5,283 bases of DNA from DASVBJ01 sp036375895 (GCA_036375895.1 DASVBJ010000274.1:1-5283), one strand, 5' to 3'; shown: positions 1-5,083, counted from the stretch's first letter. The notes: generated from the sequence alone by a model not told the origin. Program-made: numbers and translations.

Positions 1-294
1 CTCGCAGGTCCCGTACACCTCGTCGCCGGGGCGGAGCCGGGTCACGCGTGCGCCGACCGCCTCCACGGCTCCGGCGAGGTCGCGACCGCGCACCGCCACC
101 TTTGGTCTGCGCAGCCCGAACCCCATGGCGCGCACGAGGTACGGCTCGCCGGTCATGAGGTGCCACACGCCCGGATCAACGCCGGCGGCACGCACCCGGA
201 CGAGCACCTCGCGGTCACCGATCGGGGGCCGGTCGACATCACGCAGCTCCAGCACGTCGGCCGAGCCGTACGCGTCCTGAACGATCGCCTTCAT
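1..294 (-). CDS. Zinc-less MDR-family NAD(P)-dependent alcohol dehydrogenase/quinone oxidoreductase, partial (N-terminus)
   Basis: I translated this stretch directly. The ATG at 294-292 opens an uninterrupted frame of 98 codons that leaves the window at base 1, so the C-terminal part with the Rossmann NAD(P)H domain is missing. The protein begins MKAIVQDAYGSADVLELRDV, the typical first strands of the GroES-like domain of medium-chain dehydrogenases/reductases. It continues with EVLVRVRAAGVDPGVWHLMTG and, near residues 87-96, the family's RPGDEVYG turn. Zinc-dependent members have a cysteine and a GHE motif in this part. Here they are replaced by VDPGVWH and GRDLAG, so the enzyme should be of the zinc-free quinone oxidoreductase/RTN4IP1-like type, reducing enones, quinones or aldehydes with NAD(P)H. 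That function comes from the family and has not been shown for this protein. A GAGGTG ribosome-binding site sits about 6 nt before the ATG. It is divergent from the SRPBCC gene. Confidence 0.87.
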   Translation of the reverse strand, partial: MKAIVQDAYGSADVLELRDVDRPPIGDREVLVRVRAAGVDPGVWHLMTGEPYLVRAMGFGLRRPKVAVRGRDLAGAVEAVGARVTRLRPGDEVYGTCE

Positions 295-455
295 GTCGTC
301 ACCTCGGTGAGTCGGGTGCGGGAGCTCGCGGTGGCGGGGATCGAGCCCCACCATGCGCCGACCAGAGCGCGCAGTCGAGGGCACAGCCACTCGCACCGGA
401 GGCGACCGTCAGCGATCTGGAGACGGCGACGGGCCAGAACTCGTACGGTCACCGC
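295..455. promoter_or_regulatory. Divergent intergenic region between the MDR and SRPBCC genes
   Basis: These 161 bp separate two divergently oriented genes and must hold both of their promoters. On the minus strand, TCGACT (373-378) and CATGGT (350-355) are 17 bp apart and could be a weak promoter for the dehydrogenase gene. Neither box is close to consensus. On the plus side the only appealing element is TACGGT next to the SRPBCC start, listed separately. I find no convincing regulator operator or small gene here. Confidence 0.4.
444..449 (+). promoter_or_regulatory. Candidate -10 element for a leaderless SRPBCC transcript
   Basis: TACGGT fits the actinobacterial -10 pattern TANNNT. It ends 6 nt before the A of the SRPBCC start codon at 456, so transcription would begin on or next to the ATG. 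There is no Shine-Dalgarno sequence before that ATG, which is consistent with a leaderless mRNA. I see no good -35 box at the expected distance, so the call rests on the spacing and the -10 match. TANNNT can occur by chance. Confidence 0.4.
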
Positions 456-878
456 ATGCGATTCGAGGCCACGATTGGCGTTGCCGCCCCCGCGGAGCAG
501 GTCTTCGACGTCTACACGGATGTCGAGCGATGGCCCGACTGGACTCAGAGCGTGACCAGCGTGGAGCGGCTGGATCAGGGACCGCTGCGGGTGGGCTCCC
601 GGGTCCGGATCAAGCAGCCCCGCTTCCCCGTGGCGGTGTGGGAGGTGATCGAGCTGGTGCCCGGACGCTCGTTCACCTGGGTTGCGCACGGACCCGGGAT
701 CGTCACGACCGGCAGCCATGTGGTCGCCCCGGAGGCCAGCGGCGGACTGGTCAACGTGACGGCCTCGCTGGAGCAGGGAGGCATGCTCGGTCCGTTGCTG
801 GGTCTGCTGACCAAGCGGTTGACCAACCGCTATCTCGACATCGAGGTTCGCGGCCTGAAGTCCCACTGCGAGAGGTAA
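456..878 (+). CDS. SRPBCC family protein (polyketide cyclase/dehydrase-like, START/Bet v1 fold)
   Basis: This 140-aa protein is a small soluble single domain of the usual length for the SRPBCC (polyketide_cyc2-like) superfamily. The N-terminus MRFEATIGVAAPAEQVFDVY shows the first beta strand followed by the conserved 'AP...VFD' entry to the first helix. Next come DVERWPDWTQSV (about residues 22-33) with the typical W-P-x-W signature, and GSRVRIKQP and WEVIELVPGRSFTW as the antiparallel strands. A long C-terminal helix (about 108-139) ends in RGLKSHCER, where related proteins often have a GLK-x-x-CE motif. The fold makes a deep hydrophobic cavity for a lipid or aromatic ligand. The ligand or reaction cannot be deduced, and many members have no assigned enzymatic role. 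No signal peptide or membrane segment is visible. There is no Shine-Dalgarno sequence; the start was chosen because the homologous region begins right there. Its 3' end faces the mmcQ-like gene 27 bp away. Confidence 0.9.
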   Translation: MRFEATIGVAAPAEQVFDVYTDVERWPDWTQSVTSVERLDQGPLRVGSRVRIKQPRFPVAVWEVIELVPGRSFTWVAHGPGIVTTGSHVVAPEASGGLVNVTASLEQGGMLGPLLGLLTKRLTNRYLDIEVRGLKSHCER

Positions 879-905
879 GGGCGCCGGGCACGTGACCGGC
901 CGTGC

Positions 906-1301
906 TTAGCCCAGAGGTGGGCTCGGCAGGTCATCGGCCGCGTCAAGATCGCCGACGAGCTCGTCCGGCGCGCGCATCCGCCACGCGTCGGCGACGAGCT
1001 CCGCCAGGCGCTCGACGTCCACCTCCGCCAGCCGCAGCATCACCAGCGGCGCGTCGTCGTAGCCGGGCGCGGTGAAGAAGACCTCGGGCTCGCCGAGCAA
1101 CAGAGCCTGCTTCTCGGCCTCATCGCCCACGAAGAGCACCGCGACATCGGTGCGGATCTGCCGCCGCTTACCCGGTCTGCGCTCGGGGTAGGACCAGACG
1201 AACCCCTTGTCGGCCACCCGGAAGTCGAAACCCTCGCTCTCGATCTCCGCCACATGGGGCAGAGCCATCGCCAGGCGGCGTACGTCGTCGGCGTCAGCCA
1301 T
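906..1301 (-). CDS. MmcQ/YjbR family protein (DUF419-type, putative DNA-binding)
   Basis: The 131-aa product matches the actinobacterial MmcQ/YjbR family. It has an N-terminal helix with VRRLAMALPHVAE (about residues 7-19), a FDFRVADKGFVWSYPE strand region, RTDVAVLFVGDEAEKQALL in the middle, EVFFTAPGYDDAPLVMLRL (about 72-90) and the C-terminal ELVADAWRMRAP helix. In close relatives the 'FFT-x-x-H-Y' stretch usually carries His; here it reads APGY. E. coli YjbR has a double-wing fold resembling DNA-binding proteins, but the cellular role of the family is not established, so 'DNA-binding' is a family label. The ATG start is well supported by AGGAGGGG at 1307-1314, 5 nt upstream. A short acidic tail follows the family core. 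The gene lies 96 bp downstream of the two flavoprotein genes on the same strand, so it could be the last cistron of their operon or have its own promoter. Confidence 0.9.
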   Translation of the reverse strand: MADADDVRRLAMALPHVAEIESEGFDFRVADKGFVWSYPERRPGKRRQIRTDVAVLFVGDEAEKQALLLGEPEVFFTAPGYDDAPLVMLRLAEVDVERLAELVADAWRMRAPDELVGDLDAADDLPSPPLG

Positions 1302-1306
1302 CGACG

Positions 1307-1314
1307 CCCCTCCT
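1307..1314 (-). promoter_or_regulatory. Strong ribosome-binding site of the mmcQ-like gene
   Basis: On the minus strand this reads AGGAGGGG, with 5 nt between it and the ATG at 1301. It is the best Shine-Dalgarno match in the window and fixes the start of the 131-aa protein. Confidence 0.8.
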
Positions 1315-1338
1315 GGATCGCGCCGCCCGCATGGCCAC

Positions 1339-1344
1339 AGGGTA
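1339..1344 (-). promoter_or_regulatory. Possible -10 box of an own promoter for the mmcQ-like gene
   Basis: TACCCT on the minus strand fits TANNNT and would give a leader of about 30 nt ending in the strong ribosome-binding site. No recognisable -35 hexamer lies 16-18 bp upstream, so this is only a weak candidate. It is relevant to whether the gene is transcribed independently of the oxidoreductase pair. Confidence 0.25.
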
Positions 1345-1415
1345 GGCGCCGGCGCTGACGATCCGAGGTGGGGACGATCTTGTCGGCGGCGCGGCCGTCA
1401 GCTGACGCCGGCGCC
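1345..1415 (-). repeat. Long-armed inverted repeat straddling the stop codon of the second oxidoreductase gene
   Basis: The arms GGCGCCGGCG (1345-1354) and CGCCGGCGCC (1406-1415) are perfect reverse complements. Inward of them CTGAC (1355-1359) pairs with GTCAG (1397-1401), leaving a 4-nt bulge (1402-1405) and a loop of about 37 nt. In the minus-strand mRNA this would be a 15-bp GC-rich stem covering the oxidoreductase stop codon (1398-1400), ending 31 nt before the mmcQ-like ribosome-binding site. No U tract follows, so it is not a classical intrinsic terminator. It could act as a U-less actinobacterial terminator, an mRNA-stabilising 3' hairpin or a processing site. Each arm is itself partly palindromic, and such words are common in GC-rich DNA, which lowers the confidence in function. 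Confidence 0.5.
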
Positions 1416-3047
1416 CCGTGCGGGTGCCCTGGGCCGGCGCTGTGTCGGCACGCCGGGGACGGCGACACGTCGGGCCGGCAGCAGGGACTCCGGCACCGTC
1501 CCGAGCTCGCGGGCACGTTCGACGACCGCAGGGGTCGGCCACCACCGGGTCAGGCCCAGGTCCTCGCAGACCGCCGCCGCGGCGTGGTAGCCGCCGGCCA
1601 GGCTGCCCGGGATGCCGGGGTGCACGCCCCCGCCGCCCAGGTAGACGCCGGGGATCGGCGTCCGTGCGCCGCTGACCTGCTCGTGCGGTCGCCGGGTGAA
1701 GGTCTGCTCGGCGACCAGCGAGCCCTGCCGGATCGACCCGTTGCGCGCGGTCCGGAACCTCCGCTCGAGATCCTCGGGAGAGTCCGCGAACGAGAACAGC
1801 AGCCGCGCGTCGGACAGCCCGCGCGTGCGGCGCACCAACGCGTCGTAGCACCGTGCGCGGTGCTCGGCGCGGGCCCGGTCCCAATGGCCCTCGGGCAGCA
1901 CGCACGGGGCCAGCGTCTCGAACCGCAGCGTGTGCAGCGGACCGAACGGCCCGGGCGCCGCCTGGTGCGGGTCGTGCCGGGTGGTCACGGTGAGATGGCC
2001 GCATGGGTCGGCGGTCAGCTGGCCGCCGCCCACCGTGTCGAGGCCCTCCGCGACGCTCGCCGCGTCCTCGAACCCGAGCACCTGCAGCACCGCGGAGGAC
2101 GCCTCATCCGTCGCCAGGCGGGGCGGCTCACCCTTGATGCCGAAGTGGGCGGTGAACGGGCCGGTTGCATCGCAGCGCCAGTCCCGCACGGCGTCCCGGA
2201 TCGGCTCGGGCACACCCGCCTCGCTGAGCAGCTCACCAAAGGTCGTGATCGGGTCGAGCGTCGAGACCACGGCCCGCGCGGCGAACTCCCGGCCGTCGCG
2301 GCAGTCGAGGCGCACCCCGCCCTCGGTGAGCTCGATCGTGGTCACGTCGGCGACGGGGCGGAACTGCGCACCCGCGGACGCACCCGCGCGAAACAGCCCG
2401 TGCGCGAGGGACTTGGTCCCGCCCACCACCAGCACCGGTTGCAGCTGTCGCAGCACCGCGAACGCCCCGAGTACGCCGAGGGGCTGGTCGGGCGCGGTGA
2501 ACCCGACCATCGCGCACAGATAGCGGAGCAGTCCGCCCGCCCTGCTGTCGCTCACCGTGTCGACGAGCGCCGCCGGGGTCAGGACGGCCAGGTCGAGCAC
2601 CCGCTTGCCCTCGCCGCGGCTGAGCTCCTGCTCCACCTGGGACAAAGGCGTCGGCGGGGAGTAGAGCAGGGGCACGACGGTGTGCTCGGCTGCCTCTGCG
2701 GTCTCGGCGAGCTCACCAAGACCGTGCCCGCCGCGCTGGACGACGAGCGGGTCGCCGCCGCCGACGGGAGCGAACGCCGCCGCGGTTGCGCTCTCGATGA
2801 AGCGCACCCCCAGTTCGGCGAGACCGAGATCCTCGTACGGCGGGGACCCGGCACCGACCGGCAGCGTGTTCTGGGCGATGTTGTAGAGGAACGGAGTGGA
2901 GTAGTCGTCGGTGGTGAACGTGCCGCCGGGCTCGAACCGCTTGTCGAGCACGACGACGTCGGCTCCGGCGCGGGCGAGGTAGGCCGCGCAGGTCAGGCCG
3001 TTCGGGCCCGCTCCGACGACGATCACGTCGTACTGGTCGGTTGCCAT
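1398..3047 (-). CDS. FAD/NAD(P)-dependent oxidoreductase, phytoene desaturase/PYROXD2-like (second gene of pair)
   Basis: This 549-aa flavoprotein has the CrtI-like architecture. The first Rossmann unit reads YDVIVVGAGPNGL, with the GxGxxG glycines at residues 12, 14 and 17. The acidic end of the second beta strand is D35 (VVVLDKR) and is followed by the conserved P-G-G at 40-42. Near the C-terminus VYLGGGGVHPGIPGSLAGGY (about 468-487) is the classical FAD-closing motif of phytoene desaturase-type enzymes. The length is usual for the family, apart from a basic, proline-rich tail after about residue 510. Such enzymes dehydrogenate, isomerise or oxidise hydrophobic substrates with bound FAD; the substrate here is unknown, and no carotenoid genes are nearby. 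The preferred ATG is at 3047 because GGAG (3057-3060) lies 9 nt before it. An in-frame ATG at 3056 would overlap the upstream stop as ATGA but leaves no room between GGAG and ATG. Further in-frame upstream codons lack family similarity. The gene is almost certainly co-transcribed with the preceding flavoprotein gene. Confidence 0.9.
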   Translation of the reverse strand: MATDQYDVIVVGAGPNGLTCAAYLARAGADVVVLDKRFEPGGTFTTDDYSTPFLYNIAQNTLPVGAGSPPYEDLGLAELGVRFIESATAAAFAPVGGGDPLVVQRGGHGLGELAETAEAAEHTVVPLLYSPPTPLSQVEQELSRGEGKRVLDLAVLTPAALVDTVSDSRAGGLLRYLCAMVGFTAPDQPLGVLGAFAVLRQLQPVLVVGGTKSLAHGLFRAGASAGAQFRPVADVTTIELTEGGVRLDCRDGREFAARAVVSTLDPITTFGELLSEAGVPEPIRDAVRDWRCDATGPFTAHFGIKGEPPRLATDEASSAVLQVLGFEDAASVAEGLDTVGGGQLTADPCGHLTVTTRHDPHQAAPGPFGPLHTLRFETLAPCVLPEGHWDRARAEHRARCYDALVRRTRGLSDARLLFSFADSPEDLERRFRTARNGSIRQGSLVAEQTFTRRPHEQVSGARTPIPGVYLGGGGVHPGIPGSLAGGYHAAAAVCEDLGLTRWWPTPAVVERARELGTVPESLLPARRVAVPGVPTQRRPRAPARGAGVS

Positions 3048-3052
3048 GTGGC

Positions 3053-4735
3053 TCATCTCCGTGCGTCGGCCGCGGCGAGCTCGAGAGGTTCGAGCAGCCG
3101 CTCGATGTTGTCGAGGAACCAGGCCACCGGCCGGGCCGTCCACCACGGCTGGTTACGTACGCCGAGGTCCTCCGCGACGACCTGGGCGGCGTTGTAGCCG
3201 GCGGCCATCCAGGTCAGGCCGAGCGGCCAGACCGAGTTGGACATGTAGAGCGAGCGGACCGGCATCCGGTACGGCATCCGGTCGAGGATCCACTGGTCCT
3301 CGGAGAAGTCGCCGCCGAGCACCTGCCCGTAGACGGCAGCGGGGTTGACCCGCCAGATGTCGATCGGTGTCCACTGGTAGGCGTCGAGCACCCGGTCCTT
3401 GAACCCTGGGGCGATGGACTCCATGACGTCGTGGCGACGGCGCAGCATCTCCTCCCGGATCGGGCCGTCCCATGCTTCCGGGCCGCCCTCCTTGCGCAGC
3501 GGATAGGGGATCGCCTCCTCGCCGCGGATCACCCGGTAGCCCTGCGGGGACACGGCGTTCGGGTCGACCTGGCCGTAGTCCAGGATCTCGATCATGTTCC
3601 CGAAGGCGCCCCAGGTATCGTTGTTGATCATCGCGGCGACGTAGTCCTTCGCGGCCTGCCACGAGTCGTAGGCGCGGTACATCAGGTGCGCCCGCGTGAC
3701 CAGCGGGTCGAACTCCGCCGACCCCCAGGGCATCGTGCCGTCGATCAGCCACGACGTGACGGTGGAGCCGCGCTCGTCCATCTTCCAGTGCTTCATCTTG
3801 GCCGCGAGCCGGGAGTCGAACGACGCCATCGTCTCCTCGCCGAGCAGGTCCAGGGTCTTGCGGGCGCCGACGTTGGAGATCACGGCGTGGCGCGCCTCGA
3901 ACCGGGCGCCGGGGAACACCGCGTCTGGTGCGAGCAGCACCGCCGACGCCTTGCCGTCGCGTACCTCGATGCGCTCGACGGGGCAGTTGGTGAGGATCGT
4001 GCCGCCGTGGTCGAGGAAGCAGCGGCTCATCGCGTCGACCAGTGCCTCGTTGCCGCCGATGGCCATGGCGGTCGTGTAGAACAGGCTGAGCGCGACAGCG
4101 AAGGCGCCCTGGCCGCGGGCGAGCGGTGCGCCCTGCAGGTGCAGCGCCACCGGGCAGATGATCGTCTGACGCGCCTTGTCGGACTCGAAGGTGAGCTCGA
4201 GCAGCTCATAGGCGGTCATCGACGACAGATCTTCGACGCTGCGTCCGAGCACGTACCCGCAGATCTTGAGAACCTGCTCGAAATTCGCGGTGTTCGGGTG
4301 CGGGCTGTAGAACGCCAGCTCGTTCATCTCGACCATCTTCTCGAGCACCCGGTTCTGGATGCCGAAGATGGTCTCCCCGTCCGCCTCGGAGTGGCGCGCG
4401 AAGCTCGCCGCGGTCAGGGCGGGGTCGTAGCAGATCAGGCAGTTGGTGCCATCTGGGTGGGCGGTGCCCAGTACGACGGGCGTTGTGCCGATCCGGTAGC
4501 CGTACCTCGACTCCAGCTCGAGGTCGGCGATCGCCGGTGAGTTCCCGGAGAAGTTGATCGAGGCGTGCGGGCTGTCCAGCGTCTCCGGCCAAGTCTCATG
4601 GGTGGGACAGAAGTTGCCGACCTCCGGGCGGGTCTCGATGACCGCCACGTCCAGACCGGCCTTCTGCAGGTAGGCGGCTGCCGGGAGGCCTCCTGAGATG
4701 CCACCGCCGACCACGATCACGTCGAACACGTGCAC
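3053..4735 (-). CDS. FAD/NAD(P)-dependent oxidoreductase, divergent CrtI-like (first gene of pair)
   Basis: The 560-aa product begins with a clear dinucleotide-binding fold, FDVIVVGGGISGG, with the key glycines at residues 10, 12 and 15 and the ribose-binding acid E34 (VAVIETR). It belongs to the broad phytoene desaturase/amine oxidase-like FAD clan, but two landmarks differ. The double glycine normally following the acid is replaced by PEVGNFCPTHETW (about 37-49). The C-terminal FAD motif is SVWPLGLTWMAAGYNAA (about 501-517) instead of a Pro/Gly-rich loop. The end, EDLG...WW (from 522), resembles that of its neighbour. The middle is rich in aromatic and Met residues (about 340-480), suggesting a hydrophobic substrate pocket. 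No signal peptide or certain membrane helix is visible. Translation starts at GTG 4735: AAGGGG (4745-4750) lies 9 nt upstream, and the Rossmann motif follows immediately. The stop lies 5 bp before the preferred start of the next gene, so the two are translated as a unit. The reaction and substrate are unknown. Confidence 0.87.
   Translation of the reverse strand: MHVFDVIVVGGGISGGLPAAAYLQKAGLDVAVIETRPEVGNFCPTHETWPETLDSPHASINFSGNSPAIADLELESRYGYRIGTTPVVLGTAHPDGTNCLICYDPALTAASFARHSEADGETIFGIQNRVLEKMVEMNELAFYSPHPNTANFEQVLKICGYVLGRSVEDLSSMTAYELLELTFESDKARQTIICPVALHLQGAPLARGQGAFAVALSLFYTTAMAIGGNEALVDAMSRCFLDHGGTILTNCPVERIEVRDGKASAVLLAPDAVFPGARFEARHAVISNVGARKTLDLLGEETMASFDSRLAAKMKHWKMDERGSTVTSWLIDGTMPWGSAEFDPLVTRAHLMYRAYDSWQAAKDYVAAMINNDTWGAFGNMIEILDYGQVDPNAVSPQGYRVIRGEEAIPYPLRKEGGPEAWDGPIREEMLRRRHDVMESIAPGFKDRVLDAYQWTPIDIWRVNPAAVYGQVLGGDFSEDQWILDRMPYRMPVRSLYMSNSVWPLGLTWMAAGYNAAQVVAEDLGVRNQPWWTARPVAWFLDNIERLLEPLELAAADARR
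3057..3060 (-). promoter_or_regulatory. Ribosome-binding site deciding the start of the second oxidoreductase
   Basis: GGAG on the minus strand is inside the last codons of the upstream oxidoreductase gene. It is directly adjacent to the ATG at 3056 but 9 nt from the ATG at 3047. Normal Shine-Dalgarno spacing therefore favours 3047. The 3056 ATG, which forms an ATGA stop-start overlap, stays possible through translational coupling. Confidence 0.55.
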
Positions 4736-4744
4736 AGTTCTTCA

Positions 4745-4750
4745 CCCCTT
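4745..4750 (-). promoter_or_regulatory. Ribosome-binding site of the first oxidoreductase
   Basis: AAGGGG on the minus strand lies 9 nt before GTG 4735. It supports this GTG over the second GTG two codons downstream, for which the spacing would be 15 nt. Confidence 0.6.
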
Positions 4751-4753
4751 CGG

Positions 4754-4774
4754 CGGCTCCGGGTAGGGGAGCCG
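4754..4774 (-). repeat. Perfect 7-bp inverted repeat just upstream of the oxidoreductase ribosome-binding site
   Basis: CGGCTCC (4754-4760) and GGAGCCG (4768-4774) are exact reverse complements around a 7-nt loop. In the minus-strand transcript the hairpin would end 3 nt before the AAGGGG ribosome-binding site. It could influence initiation as mRNA structure or be a regulator-binding palindrome. In DNA this GC-rich it may also be fortuitous. Confidence 0.4.
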
Positions 4775-4983
4775 TCGGGCGGCAGGGACAGGGTTGCGAG
4801 AACGTGCCCGCTCGATGGCGGTGAGCGCGCTGCGGCGGGGATGTCGGCGAGCCACGGGCTTCCTCTCCGGCACGCACACGCCTTCTCAGGCGCCGGGCCG
4901 GTAAGGGGTTCCTGCGTCGCGGTGGACCGGCCGTCAGGGGGCCGAACCATGGTCGTGGACATGACGGGCTGCCGTTCCCATTC

Positions 4984-5012
4984 GGTCTAGCCCCGTTGGC
5001 CGGTCGCGTCAA
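4984..5012 (-). promoter_or_regulatory. Candidate sigma70-type promoter of the oxidoreductase operon
   Basis: On the minus strand TTGACG (5007-5012) and TAGACC (4984-4989) are separated by exactly 17 bp. The -35 matches the TTGACA consensus at five of six bases. The -10 keeps the initial TA and the A at position four but lacks the final T. Transcription would start near 4977 and give a leader of about 240 nt before GTG 4735. It is the best promoter-like pair I found in this region. A second start nearer the gene cannot be excluded. Confidence 0.45.
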
Positions 5013-5022
5013 TCCCGCGTCG

Positions 5023-5048
5023 GAGCCTAGGTCAGCCGCCTGAGGCTC
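5023..5048. repeat. Imperfect inverted repeat upstream of the globin gene (operator candidate)
   Basis: GAGCCT (5023-5028) and AGGCTC (5043-5048) are exact reverse complements. The next inner bases AGG (5029-5031) and CCT (5039-5041) also pair if the G at 5042 is bulged out. The element lies 36 bp before the globin start and 11 bp beyond the -35 box of the opposing promoter, a sensible place for a shared regulator-binding site. No known operator consensus is recognised. Confidence 0.35.
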
Positions 5049-5083
5049 TCGCCGACCACAACGCCCCCTGCCATCCTTGGGGC

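Larger units (their letters stand above)
4736..5083. other. 348-bp divergent intergenic region between the oxidoreductase operon and the globin gene
   Basis: No convincing gene lies here. The minus-strand frame from ATG 4962 to 4717 is open for 81 codons, but its third positions are less G/C-biased than in the real genes and the peptide resembles nothing I know. The region holds a sigma70-like promoter for the minus-strand operon (4984-5012), an inverted repeat upstream of the globin gene (5023-5048), a hairpin before the oxidoreductase ribosome-binding site (4754-4774) and a smaller palindrome CGGCC/GGCCG (4928-4944). The leader implied by the promoter is about 240 nt. I recognise no known riboswitch in it. 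Confidence 0.6.

Noticed and set aside
291..866. Minus-strand open frame of 191 codons opposite the SRPBCC gene
   Set aside because: The opposite strand encodes a clear SRPBCC domain, and the antisense product has no recognisable motif.
353..895. Plus-strand 180-codon frame overlapping the SRPBCC gene in another frame
   Set aside because: The peptide is Arg/Gly-rich and unrecognisable, while the overlapping frame starting at 456 shows a complete family pattern.
888..905. GCACG/CGTGC inverted repeat between the convergent genes as a bidirectional terminator
   Set aside because: The stem is only 5 bp with an 8-nt loop and no T-run on either side, which is too weak to call.
1368..3197. Long plus-strand open frame of about 609 codons opposite the second oxidoreductase
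   Set aside because: It is antisense to a protein with clear FAD motifs, its translation is rich in Arg, Gly and Ala and has no recognisable domain. It arises because GC-rich coding DNA has few stop codons on the other strand.
3041..4540. Long plus-strand open frame of about 499 codons opposite the first oxidoreductase
   Set aside because: It is antisense to a convincing flavoprotein gene, its composition is low-complexity (Arg, Val, His, Asp rich) and no family signature is seen.
1398..4735. Assigning the two oxidoreductases as carotenoid phytoene desaturase (crtI) genes
   Set aside because: Clan membership alone does not fix the substrate, the first protein lacks canonical motifs, and no carotenoid biosynthesis genes are nearby.
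4717..4962. 81-codon minus-strand frame filling most of the oxidoreductase leader and overlapping its start
   Set aside because: Third codon positions are less G/C-biased than in the real genes, there is no good ribosome-binding site before ATG 4962, and the peptide has no family resemblance. A regulatory upstream ORF cannot be fully excluded.
5072..5077. CATCCT as a -10 box for the globin gene
   Set aside because: The spacing to GTG 5084 would suit a leaderless transcript, but the first base departs from TANNNT and no -35 is visible, so I did not list it as a promoter.
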